Origin: Humibacillus xanthopallidus
GTDB taxonomy: Bacteria > Actinomycetota > Actinomycetes > Actinomycetales > Dermatophilaceae
Length of the DNA stretch: 64,000 nucleotides
Reading direction: 5' to 3'
Assembly: GCF_006717145.1 (NCBI RefSeq)
Contig: NZ_VFQF01000003.1
Location: 992,001 to 1,056,000 of the forward strand
The notes under the pieces: model-generated
Database searches by the model: none
Told to the model about the DNA's origin: nothing
Seen by the model: only the letters and a program-made list of their open reading frames with translations
Translations under genes and position numbers: made by a program
Shown: piece after piece, positions 1 through 7,250 of the stretch
Numbering within the stretch: the first letter of the stretch is position 1
Layout of the letters: each line of letters opens with the position of its first letter

Positions 1-308
1 TCGAGAAGGAGCAGAAGACGCGGGCGACCCGCCATGGCCGCGATGTCGTCGACCGCGCCCTCATCGACCTCGCCTCGGTCTATCGCGACGCCCTCGTGCT
101 GCGCCTCGGCTCCGACGTCGACCTCGTCAACCCCGACGCGATGGACAAGGTGCGCGGGCTCGCGAGCGTCTTCACCGCCGAGCAGCTGCTCGGTGCGATG
201 GACGCCATCACCGAGGCCCGCGACCGCATCAACGCCAACGTTCCGCCGCTGCTCGCGCTCGAGGCGATGGCCCTGCAGCTGCGGATGCCCCGCGACCTCG
301 GCATGTGA
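1..308 (+). CDS. holB: DNA polymerase III subunit delta' (3' part only)
   Basis: This is the C-terminal part of the clamp-loader subunit delta', which helps load the beta clamp during replication. Reading from base 3, the visible frame is about 101 residues and ends at TGA 306-308. The tail carries the usual delta' C-terminal helices, with an AITEARDRINANVPPLLALEAM-like stretch (cited here only in outline) followed by a short basic/hydrophobic end. The N-terminal AAA+ ATPase and zinc parts lie upstream of the window, so the identification rests on the collar-domain sequence. The next gene starts about 95 bases later on the same strand. Confidence 0.72.
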   Translation, partial: EKEQKTRATRHGRDVVDRALIDLASVYRDALVLRLGSDVDLVNPDAMDKVRGLASVFTAEQLLGAMDAITEARDRINANVPPLLALEAMALQLRMPRDLGM

Positions 309-403
309 GGCTCGCCACGCAACCCGGCCGCCATGGCCTCAGCTCGGTCACGACCCCGGTGCGAGATCGGTCGCGCGTAGGTTGTCGGGTTACCGTTTCC
401 CGC

Positions 404-1957
404 ATGACGACGCCCCTCGCCGCCATCGCCCGAGCCCTCACCGCGACGACCGCGGTGCTCGGGCTCCTGCTGACGGCGGGGTGCTCCAGCTCGGAGCCGC
501 CCGTGCCGACGGCCGGCGCGACCGGCGTGCCCCCCGCGACGGCCGCCCCGTCCGCGGGGCTCGACGGCTACTACTCGCAGAAGCTCACCTGGTCGCCGTG
601 CAACGAGGCAGACGAGTGCGCCGACCTGCGGGTGCCGCTCGACTACGACAAGCCCGACCCGTCGACCGACCTGACGCTCAAGGTGCTCCGGGTGCCCGCC
701 AAGGACCAGCAGGGCCGCATCGGCTCGCTCGTCGTCAACCCCGGCGGTCCAGGCGCCTCGGCGATGGACTACGCCTCCGCCGCCGACGCCATCGTGGGCA
801 CGCAGGTCCGTCGCTACTACGACGTCGTCGGCTTCGACCCGCGCGGGGTCGGCCGCTCCGCCCCGCTCGAGTGCCTCTCCGACCGGCAGCTCGACGCCTA
901 CATGGGCGCCGACCAGACTCCTGACAACCCGGCCGAGGAGAAGGAGCTGCTCGCGCAGGCGCAGACCCTGGCGGACGGCTGCGAGGCCAAGAACCCGACC
1001 CTGCTGCCGCACCTGTCCACGGCCGACTCGGCGAAGGACATGGACGTCCTGAGGGCCGCGCTCGGTGACAGCCAGCTCAACTACCTCGGCAAGTCCTATG
1101 GCACCTTCCTCGGCTCGACGTATGCCGGCCTCTTCCCGAAGCGCGTCGGCCGCTTCGTCCTCGACGGGGTCGTGCCCCCGGACCTCACGAACGCCGAGCT
1201 GTCCGAAGGCCAGGCGCGTGGCTTCGAGCTCGCGACCCGCACCTACGTCGCCGACTGCGTCTCGCAGGGCGACTGCCCGCTCGGGTCCTCGGTCGACGAG
1301 GGCATGGCATGGATCCGCAGCTTCCTCGCCGAGGTCGACCGCAACCCCATCCCCACCGGCGACCCCAACGTCCCGCAGATGAACGAGTCGTGGGCGTCGT
1401 GGGGGCTCGGCCAGGCGATGTACGACCAGAGCTCGTGGGGCGCCTTGACCGATGCCCTGCGTGAGGCGAAGGCCGGCAACGGCGCCGGGCTGATGGCCTT
1501 CGCGAACGCCTACGCCGGCCGCGAGCGCAACGGCACCTACTCGAGCAACATCATGCAGGTGCTGCCGGCGGTCAACTGCCTCGACCGTCCCGACAGCCCC
1601 GACCTCTCGACCTACGAGACCTACGCCAAGGAGTTCACGAAGGTGGCGCCCACCTGGGGGGCGACGCTCGCGTGGGGCGGACTAGCCTGCGGCATCTGGC
1701 CCGCCAAGGAGGGCTCGGGCCCCCACACGATCAGCGCGGAGGGCAGCGGCCCGATCGTCGTCGTCGGCACGACGCGCGACCCCGCGACGATCTACGAGTG
1801 GTCCAAGCGGCTCAAGGACCAGCTCTCCAACGCGGTGCTGCTCTCCTACGACGGCGACGGCCACACGGCATACCGCCGCAGCAACGACTGCGTCGACAGC
1901 GCCATCGACGCGTACTACGTGCAGGGCCGCGTGCCCAAGGACGGACTCACGTGCTGA
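404..1957 (+). CDS. Secreted lipoprotein alpha/beta-hydrolase, tripeptidyl aminopeptidase (SlpD/SlpE-like)
   Basis: The 517-residue product is a predicted lipoprotein exopeptidase of the alpha/beta-hydrolase fold (S33 tripeptidyl-aminopeptidase group), acting outside the membrane on peptides. The N-terminus is a signal peptide with lipobox LTAGC (Cys27). The oxyanion segment VNPGGPGAS is followed by the nucleophile elbow GKSYGT (Ser231). A C-terminal DGDGHTAY supplies the likely catalytic His, and paired Cys suggest disulfides. ATG 404 is chosen because it places the signal peptide at the N-terminus. The downstream paralogue overlaps its stop, so both are probably one operon arising from tandem duplication. 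The substrate is inferred from the family. Confidence 0.85.
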   Translation: MTTPLAAIARALTATTAVLGLLLTAGCSSSEPPVPTAGATGVPPATAAPSAGLDGYYSQKLTWSPCNEADECADLRVPLDYDKPDPSTDLTLKVLRVPAKDQQGRIGSLVVNPGGPGASAMDYASAADAIVGTQVRRYYDVVGFDPRGVGRSAPLECLSDRQLDAYMGADQTPDNPAEEKELLAQAQTLADGCEAKNPTLLPHLSTADSAKDMDVLRAALGDSQLNYLGKSYGTFLGSTYAGLFPKRVGRFVLDGVVPPDLTNAELSEGQARGFELATRTYVADCVSQGDCPLGSSVDEGMAWIRSFLAEVDRNPIPTGDPNVPQMNESWASWGLGQAMYDQSSWGALTDALREAKAGNGAGLMAFANAYAGRERNGTYSSNIMQVLPAVNCLDRPDSPDLSTYETYAKEFTKVAPTWGATLAWGGLACGIWPAKEGSGPHTISAEGSGPIVVVGTTRDPATIYEWSKRLKDQLSNAVLLSYDGDGHTAYRRSNDCVDSAIDAYYVQGRVPKDGLTC

Positions 1958-3717
1958 ACGACGAACCCCGCCCCGAGGACCTCCCCGAGCCGCGGCCGAG
2001 CCCGTATGCCGCCCTCCCGCCGGAGCTCGCGCACCGCAGCCCCAGCGCGCCGGAGCGACCCGGGCCCGACGGGCTGATGGGCGGGACGCTGCGCAAGGTC
2101 GTCGCGGCGGTCGCCATCATCGCCCTGCTCGCAGCGACCCTGCTCGCCGTCTGGGGGCTCTTCCGCTCGTCCGAGCCGGTCGCCGGTGACGCGTGGTCGC
2201 AGACCGGCTCCGGCGCACCGGCGTCCCCGGCGCCGGGCACCCCCGTTCCCACGGCGACCGGCCCGTCGGGGCCGGCCTCCACGGCTCCAGCCGACACCGA
2301 CTACCCGGCGGCGCTCGCCGCCTTCTACACCCAGCGGGTGAGGTGGACGTCGTGCGGCGACACCACCAACCACCAGTGCGCGACGGTCGAGGTGCCGGTC
2401 GACTACGCGAAGCCCAGCGGTGACCGCTTCACGCTGGCGGTCCGCAAGGCGCCAGCCACCGACCCCGCCAAGCGCCTCGGCTCCCTGCTCGTCAACCCGG
2501 GCGGCCCCGGCGGGTCCGGGGTGCAGTACGCCCAGCTGTCGTCCTTCGCGTTCACGCCCGAGCTGCGGGCGGCATACGACATCGTCGGCTTCGACCCGCG
2601 CGGCATCGGTCAGTCCTCACCGGTGCGGTGCCTCAGCAACGCCGACATGGACCGCCTGTTCAGCGTCGACCCCACGCCCGACACCCCCGCCGAGCGCTCG
2701 ACCCTGCTCTCGGAGTCCGACCGCATCACGGCCGACTGCGCCCACCGCGGCGGTGTGCGCGCGGGCCACCTCAGCACGACCGAGGTGGCGCGCGACATGG
2801 ACATCCTGCGCGTGCTCGTCGGCGACCGGAAGCTCAACTTCTTCGGGGGCTCCTACGGCACCTTCCTCGGGGCGATCTACGCCGACACCTTCCCGGCGAA
2901 GGTGGGCCGGATGGTCCTCGACTCGGCGATGTCGCCGAACCAGACCGACGAGCAGGAGATGACCTACGACATCCAGGGGTTCGAGTCCTCGATCGATGCC
3001 TTCATCGGCTGGTGCGTCGCGCGCTCCGACTGCGCTCTCGGCTCCGACAAGGCGGCTGCGCGCGGCAAGATCGTCGCCCTGCTCGACGCGGTCGAGAAGA
3101 ACGGTCTGACGACGAGCAAGCCGGGGCTGCGGCGCATCGGCGAGGGCTGGGTCGGCTTCGCGATCTTCATGTGCCTCTACTCGTCGCAGTCGTGGCCGAC
3201 GCTCAACAAGGGGCTCGCCCAGGCCTTCACCGGCCGGGGCGACATCCTGCTCGCCAAGGGCATGTCGGTCGTCGAACGCAACACGTCGGGGCAGTACGCC
3301 GACTCGACCTACCTCCAGGCGATGCTGCCCGTCCGCTGCGCCGACTGGCCCCGCAGCCCGGCGACCCCGGCCCTCGAGGCAGCCCGCGCCAAGGCCAGGG
3401 CGGCGCACCCGCTGTGGGCCCGCATGACTGGCGAGCTCTTCGACAACTGCAAGGCCTGGCCGACCGCAGGGCGCACGCCGAAGGGCACCACCTTGGCCGT
3501 CGGGGCCGCGCCGATCCTCGTCATCGGCAACGAGCGCGACCCCGCCACCCCGATCGGCGGCACGAAGCAGCTAGCGAAGGACCTCGCGTCGGGCGTCCTG
3601 CTGACCTCCGACCACGACGGCCACGGCACCTACTTCGCCGGCAGCGACTGCGTCGACTCGGCCGTGGACGGCTACCTCATCGAGGGCAAGCTGCCCCCCG
3701 ACGGCGAGTCCTGCTGA
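1951..3717 (+). CDS. Membrane-anchored alpha/beta-hydrolase, tripeptidyl aminopeptidase family (paralogue)
   Basis: This 588-residue protein is a second S33-type peptidase and a paralogue of the preceding gene. It differs by having no lipobox. Instead it has a cytoplasmic Pro/Glu-rich N-terminus of about 45 residues, one membrane helix (VVAAVAIIALLAATLLAVWG) and a Pro/Thr/Ala linker before the extracellular hydrolase domain. That domain contains VNPGGPGGSG, the nucleophile elbow GGSYGT (Ser301) and a C-terminal DHDGHGTY with the likely catalytic His. The start is taken as GTG 1951, which overlaps the upstream stop by 7 bases and precedes all recognisable domains. Overlap and paralogy argue for co-translation of a peptide-degrading pair at the cell surface. 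Confidence 0.82.
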   Translation: MLNDEPRPEDLPEPRPSPYAALPPELAHRSPSAPERPGPDGLMGGTLRKVVAAVAIIALLAATLLAVWGLFRSSEPVAGDAWSQTGSGAPASPAPGTPVPTATGPSGPASTAPADTDYPAALAAFYTQRVRWTSCGDTTNHQCATVEVPVDYAKPSGDRFTLAVRKAPATDPAKRLGSLLVNPGGPGGSGVQYAQLSSFAFTPELRAAYDIVGFDPRGIGQSSPVRCLSNADMDRLFSVDPTPDTPAERSTLLSESDRITADCAHRGGVRAGHLSTTEVARDMDILRVLVGDRKLNFFGGSYGTFLGAIYADTFPAKVGRMVLDSAMSPNQTDEQEMTYDIQGFESSIDAFIGWCVARSDCALGSDKAAARGKIVALLDAVEKNGLTTSKPGLRRIGEGWVGFAIFMCLYSSQSWPTLNKGLAQAFTGRGDILLAKGMSVVERNTSGQYADSTYLQAMLPVRCADWPRSPATPALEAARAKARAAHPLWARMTGELFDNCKAWPTAGRTPKGTTLAVGAAPILVIGNERDPATPIGGTKQLAKDLASGVLLTSDHDGHGTYFAGSDCVDSAVDGYLIEGKLPPDGESC

Positions 3718-3789
3718 GGGCCGCTGCGGGGCGTCGCCACCCTGTCCATGGCGCGCGGCGGGGAGCGTCAGCACCCCGTGCGACCGCGA

Positions 3790-3820
3790 TTTTTCTCCCG
3801 GTTGGGGTCGTGCGTATACT
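3790..3820 (+). promoter_or_regulatory. Probable promoter of tRNA-Thr
   Basis: A good -10 hexamer TATACT lies at 3815-3820, about 43 bases before the mature tRNA 5' end. A T-rich stretch (ATTTTTCTC, about 3789-3797) sits at roughly -35 distance. It is the only AT-rich patch between the peptidase stop and the tRNA. This is sequence inspection only. Confidence 0.45.
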
Positions 3821-3862
3821 CAACCACCGTGCTCGATCGTGCCTCTGGCGCGGCCGTCACGC

Positions 3863-3939
3863 GCCGCTTTAGCTCAGTCGGCCAGAGCGATTCACTCGTA
3901 ATGAATAGGTCGTCGGTTCGATTCCGACAAGCGGCTCCA
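3863..3939 (+). tRNA. tRNA-Thr (anticodon CGT)
   Basis: The acceptor strands GCCGCTT (3863-3869) and AAGCGGC (3929-3935) pair perfectly, with discriminator T3936 and an encoded CCA (3937-3939). The D-arm GCTC, the anticodon stem ATTCA/TGAAT around loop CTCGTAA, and the T-arm with GGTTCGATTCC are all present. Anticodon CGT reads ACG, so the tRNA is Thr. It is followed by a hairpin and then by a small module of unusual composition, which makes it a plausible integration site. I found no duplicated tRNA 3' end downstream. Confidence 0.96.
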
Positions 3940-3945
3940 CACGAA

Positions 3946-3986
3946 AAGGGCCTCTGATCAGGCAAACGCCACGATCGGGGGCCCTT
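3946..3986 (+). terminator. Hairpin after tRNA-Thr
   Basis: AAGGGCC at 3946-3952 pairs with GGCCCTT at 3980-3986, with an inner TGATC/GATC pairing, just after the tRNA CCA end. This is a likely tRNA transcript terminator. No long T-run follows, as is usual in GC-rich actinobacteria. Confidence 0.6.
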
Positions 3987-4231
3987 GGCATGTCCACTGG
4001 CAGCCTCTCCGCTGCCCGGACGTGTGACTGGACAAGTCACACCCGGTGAGTGGACTCTCCAAGCCGACCCGATCACCCACGGACGGTGAGGCGCCCGCGG
4101 GGCGAGGGCACAGCCCGGGCTGCCCTGGACGCTGTCGATCCGTTTGGGATCCTGAGCAACGTGGGCCATGCGAGCCGGCGCGCTCGCATGGCCGACGGCG
4201 ACCTTCGAATCCTTGCGCAGGCTTGCGCTAG

Positions 4232-4277
4232 ACACCAAAGACTCAATTTTTGTGCTGCGCTGTTGCGTTTTTGGTGT
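4232..4277 (+). promoter_or_regulatory. Inverted repeat in AT-rich leader of the HTH/NTase module
   Basis: A perfect inverted repeat ACACCAAA (4232-4239) / TTTGGTGT (4270-4277) flanks an AT-rich stretch directly upstream of ATG 4290. Two CTTGCGC direct repeats at 4212 and 4222 precede it. The position suits a promoter with an operator bound by the HTH protein encoded just downstream. Autoregulation is inference by analogy with toxin-antitoxin operons. Confidence 0.4.
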
Positions 4278-4289
4278 TTGTCGCTGAGC

Positions 4290-4925
4290 ATGGATCTCAT
4301 GCGCAACGCACATGTGGACGACCTGGTGACCGGCCAGGGGGGTGAGCTCCTCAGCACCGGGGAGGTCGCGCACCTGCTCGGTACATCACGCCAGCACGTG
4401 GTCAACCTGTGTGACGCGGGCCTGCTCCCGTACGCCTTGGTGGGCCGACACCGCCGGATCCGACGAAGCGACGTGGAGCTTGCTCGCTCGGGGTCGCAGC
4501 GCCTCAGCCGTGACCAGCGCAGAAGCCTCTGGATCGGCACGGCAGTGGCGGGCAAGCTCGTCACCGATCCTGCACGGGTGCTCACGCAGGCTCGCAAGAA
4601 CCTGGTCCAGTTGCGCACCCAGCACCGGCGTGGGCAGGCCCAGCGATGGCTCGACGACTGGGAGCACCTACTGAGCGGGCCCCTGGAAGCGGTCGTGGAG
4701 GTGCTGACCGCCAAGACGCCCTACGCGCGGGAAATGCGGCAGAACTCGCCGTTCGCGAACGTGCTGACGCAGGACGAGCGACTGCGGGTCATCAACAACT
4801 TCACTCACGAGGTGAACGCGACCAAGGTCAGCCGGCAAGGCGCCCAACACTGGACTCAGGCGGAGCCCAGCGGCGCTCAGGCCCTGCCGATGGCAACGCC
4901 CGAAGACGACGCGTGGATGCAGTGA
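4290..4925 (+). CDS. HTH DNA-binding protein (MerR/excisionase-type), putative antitoxin-like partner
   Basis: The 211-residue protein has a winged-helix DNA-binding domain of the MerR/excisionase type at about residues 20-62: LLSTGEVAHLLGTSRQHVVN for helix-turn-helix, then LVGRHRRIRRSDVE for the wing. The remaining ~150 residues are helical and charged and match no family I can name. ATG 4290 is preferred because it follows the AT-rich leader; ATG 4299 is an alternative. The gene overlaps the next by 4 bases (GTGA), so the two are translationally coupled. HTH plus nucleotidyltransferase pairs of this shape are typical of toxin-antitoxin or phage-defence modules, so an antitoxin or repressor role is inferred. 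Codon use is less GC-biased than in the neighbours. Confidence 0.65.
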   Translation: MDLMRNAHVDDLVTGQGGELLSTGEVAHLLGTSRQHVVNLCDAGLLPYALVGRHRRIRRSDVELARSGSQRLSRDQRRSLWIGTAVAGKLVTDPARVLTQARKNLVQLRTQHRRGQAQRWLDDWEHLLSGPLEAVVEVLTAKTPYAREMRQNSPFANVLTQDERLRVINNFTHEVNATKVSRQGAQHWTQAEPSGAQALPMATPEDDAWMQ

Positions 4926-5485
4926 GGCGCGAACAGTTCGCGCACGTCCTGCGAGCGGCCTCCAAGATCGCCGACGATCGCGAGATCCTGGTCATCGGCA
5001 GCCAGTCGATCCTCGGCACATACTCGGAGGATGAACTGCCGGACGAGGCGCAGGCCTCCATAGAGGTCGACGTGACCTTCTTTGACGACATGGACAACGC
5101 CAAGTCGGATCGGGTCGACGCGTTCATGGGCGAGGACTCCCAGTTCCATGCGACGTTTGGCTACTACGCCCAAGGGGTCGACCTCACGACGGCAACCCCG
5201 CCCGCGTGTTGGCAGCAGCGTGTCGTCCGCTACGAGAGTCCCGGCGCGGATGGTGCCGTCGCTTTGTGTATGGACCCGCACGATCTGGTCTGCGCGAAGT
5301 TGGCCGCGTTCCGGGAGAAGGACAAGCGCTTCTCGATGGCGCTCCTCGATGCTGGCATCGTCGACCTGGACGTTCTCCTCGCGCGTGCCGCCACCCTTGA
5401 AGTGCCCTTGGTCAGCAGGAATGTGACGAGTTGGTTGCTCGCATGGGGGCGCAAGTATCAACCAAGAGGTACTTCGACCTCCTGA
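4922..5485 (+). CDS. DUF6036-like nucleotidyltransferase, putative toxin/defence partner
   Basis: This 187-residue protein looks like a minimal nucleotidyltransferase. The motif VIGSQSILG (G-S) is followed about 20 residues later by an acidic strand SIEVDVTFFDD that would bind metal. Then come MDPHDLVCAKLAAFREKDKRF, resembling the helix seen after the core in DUF6036/AbiEii-type enzymes, and a C-terminal helical part. The start is GTG 4922, which shares four bases with the upstream stop. The product may transfer a nucleotide to an RNA or protein, as relatives in toxin-antitoxin systems do, but the substrate is unknown. Location next to a tRNA and coupling to an HTH protein fit a small mobile defence or addiction module. 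The family call is from memory of the motif layout. Confidence 0.62.
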   Translation: MRREQFAHVLRAASKIADDREILVIGSQSILGTYSEDELPDEAQASIEVDVTFFDDMDNAKSDRVDAFMGEDSQFHATFGYYAQGVDLTTATPPACWQQRVVRYESPGADGAVALCMDPHDLVCAKLAAFREKDKRFSMALLDAGIVDLDVLLARAATLEVPLVSRNVTSWLLAWGRKYQPRGTSTS

Positions 5486-5614
5486 GCCGTCTCGCGGTCG
5501 AGGTGGGATGCGCCTGCTCGCGGAGGTGTCAACCACCCAACGGTGGCCCCGTGGTCGGGCCTCGTCCACGTCCGCGACCTGTCCCGTCAGATGTCCCACG
5601 GCTTGCCTTTGGTA

Positions 5615-5638
5615 ATATCTGCGCATGGATGCAGATAT
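5615..5638 (+). promoter_or_regulatory. ArsR/SmtB-type operator overlapping the regulator start
   Basis: A perfect inverted repeat, ATATCTGC then 8 bases then GCAGATAT, spans the ATG at 5625. This is the classic 12-2-12-like layout for ArsR/SmtB-family metal sensors. Its place over the start codon suggests a leaderless or very short-leader transcript that the apo-repressor blocks. If the true start is the in-frame ATG 5637, the operator lies wholly upstream of it. Confidence 0.75.
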
Positions 5639-6011
5639 GCAGGCAGTAGAGCTTCCCGACGAGCAGGTGGAGCTTGCCGTGGAGATCTTCCGCATGCTGG
5701 CCGATGGCACCCGCATCCGGTTGCTGTGGGCTCTGCGTGACACCGAGCTGTCGGTGGGCGAGCTGGCCCAGGCGCTCGACAAGCCGGCGCCGGCGGTCTC
5801 ACAGCACCTGGCGAAGCTGCGGATGGCCCGGATGGTGCGGACGCGACGGGAAGGGACGCACGTCTTCTACCGGGTCGAGAACGACCACATCGCGAGCCTC
5901 GTGCGCGACGCCATCCACAACGCGGAGCACGCCTCCGACGGCATCCCCGCGCACCACCGGGCAGGCGCTGGCGCGTCGGTCACCCCGATCAGCGCTGACG
6001 GTGTGCGGTGA
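5625..6011 (+). CDS. ArsR/SmtB-family metal-responsive repressor
   Basis: This 128-residue winged-helix regulator has the family layout: FRMLADGTRIRLLWALRDTE, the LSVGELAQALDKPAPAVSQH recognition helix, and a beta-wing RTRREGTHVFYRV. The C-terminal alpha-5 helix (DHIASLVRDAIHNAEH) carries the Asp/His/Glu ligands that sense Zn, Ni or Co in SmtB, CzrA, NmtR and KmtR. It has no CVC site of the CadC/ArsR type. The next gene, a CDF exporter, overlaps it by 4 bases, so the regulator should de-repress the exporter when a divalent metal is in excess. In mycobacteria KmtR pairs with a CDF exporter in the same way. The start could be ATG 5625 or 5637. Confidence 0.85.
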   Translation: MDADMQAVELPDEQVELAVEIFRMLADGTRIRLLWALRDTELSVGELAQALDKPAPAVSQHLAKLRMARMVRTRREGTHVFYRVENDHIASLVRDAIHNAEHASDGIPAHHRAGAGASVTPISADGVR

Positions 6012-7039
6012 GCGCCCACTCGCTCGGCCGCCACGACGATCACGACGACCACGACGATCACGACCACGCACACGCACACGGGCTGTGGGGCACGATCCGG
6101 CACGCCCTGACCCCGCACTCCCACGACGTCGCCGACTCCATCGACCCGGCGCTCGAGTCGAGCGCTCGCGGCATCCGTGCGGTGAAGATCAGCCTCGTCG
6201 TCCTCGGGGTCACCGCCGTCGCGCAGCTCGTCGTCGTCGCGCTGTCGGGCTCGGTGGCCCTGCTGGCGGACACCATCCACAACTTCTCCGACGCCCTGAC
6301 AGCGGTGCCGCTGTGGATCGCCTTCGTCGTCGGCCGCCGCGCCGCCACCCGGCGCTACACCTACGGCTACGGTCGCGCGGAAGACCTCGCCGGGCTCTTC
6401 GTCATCGCGATGATCGCCCTCTCCGCGGTGCTCGCGGGCTGGGAGGCCGTCGACCGGCTGCTCCACCCCGCCCCCATCCACAACGTCGGGTGGGTGGCCG
6501 TCGCCGGCCTCGTCGGCTTCATGGGCAACGAGACGGTGGCGATCTTCCGGATCCGCGAGGGCCGGGCGATCGGGTCGGCCGCGCTCGTGGCCGACGGCTA
6601 CCACGCCCGGACCGACGGCTTCACGTCACTGGCCGTGCTCGTCGGTGCCGGCGGGGTCGCCGTCGGCTGGACCTGGGCCGACCCGGTGGTCGGCCTGGCG
6701 ATCACCCTCGCCATCGTCATGGTGCTGCGCACGGCGGCCCGCGACGTCTTCCGTCGCCTCATGGACGGGGTCGAGCCGGAGCTGGTCGAGGCGGCCGAGT
6801 CCACCCTCGCCGGCCTGCCCGGAGTCCTCGCGGTGCGCAGCGTTCGGATGCGCTGGATCGGACACGCGATGCACGCCGAGGCCGAGCTCGACGTCGCGGC
6901 GACCACCGACCTCATCGATGCGCACGCCCTGGCCCACCGGGCCGAGGCCGAGCTCGTCCGGACCACCCCGAGGCTCACCACCGCCGTGGTCCACGCCTAC
7001 CCGGCGCACACCGCAACGGGAGCACTGACGAGTCACTGA
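6008..7039 (+). CDS. Cation diffusion facilitator (Zn/Ni/Co efflux) with His-rich N-terminus
   Basis: This 343-residue CDF-family antiporter exports divalent cations across the cytoplasmic membrane. The N-terminus holds the metal-binding run HDDHDDHDDHDHAHAHG. Six membrane helices follow, with the transport-site motifs HNFSD in helix 2 and HARTD in helix 5. A cytoplasmic ferredoxin-like domain (about residues 250-340) then includes GVLAVRSVRMRWIGHAMHAE. GTG 6008 is the start, overlapping the repressor stop as GTGA. Coupling to an ArsR/SmtB sensor with an alpha-5 site makes Zn, Co or Ni the likely substrate. Which metal cannot be read from the sequence. Confidence 0.88.
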   Translation: MSAHSLGRHDDHDDHDDHDHAHAHGLWGTIRHALTPHSHDVADSIDPALESSARGIRAVKISLVVLGVTAVAQLVVVALSGSVALLADTIHNFSDALTAVPLWIAFVVGRRAATRRYTYGYGRAEDLAGLFVIAMIALSAVLAGWEAVDRLLHPAPIHNVGWVAVAGLVGFMGNETVAIFRIREGRAIGSAALVADGYHARTDGFTSLAVLVGAGGVAVGWTWADPVVGLAITLAIVMVLRTAARDVFRRLMDGVEPELVEAAESTLAGLPGVLAVRSVRMRWIGHAMHAEAELDVAATTDLIDAHALAHRAEAELVRTTPRLTTAVVHAYPAHTATGALTSH

Positions 7040-7042
7040 CGT

Positions 7043-7059
7043 CCCGCAGCTCTTGCGGG
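7043..7059 (+). terminator. Short hairpin after the metal-efflux operon
   Basis: CCCGCA and TGCGGG pair around a 5-base loop, four bases after the CDF stop. It is short but perfectly placed to end the arsR-CDF transcript. Confidence 0.5.
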
Positions 7060-7250
7060 CCGACCGCTCCGACGCTCACGTGGCCCGCGCAAGTCGGGAA
7101 GCTCCATCTCTCGCGCCCGCGGCCCATCGCGTCTAGCCTCTGAGAGCCGAACGACGCTCGGGGGAACGTCCGCACCACCACACCGCCTGCAGCAACTCAC
7201 ACAGCACCGCCGGCGTCATGCCCTGCAGGTCAGACAGAGGGAGATGGAGC

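Noticed and set aside
3863-5485. Complete integrative island bounded by attL/attR at tRNA-Thr.
   Set aside because: I found no integrase and no second copy of the tRNA 3' end, so only the possibility of past integration is noted.
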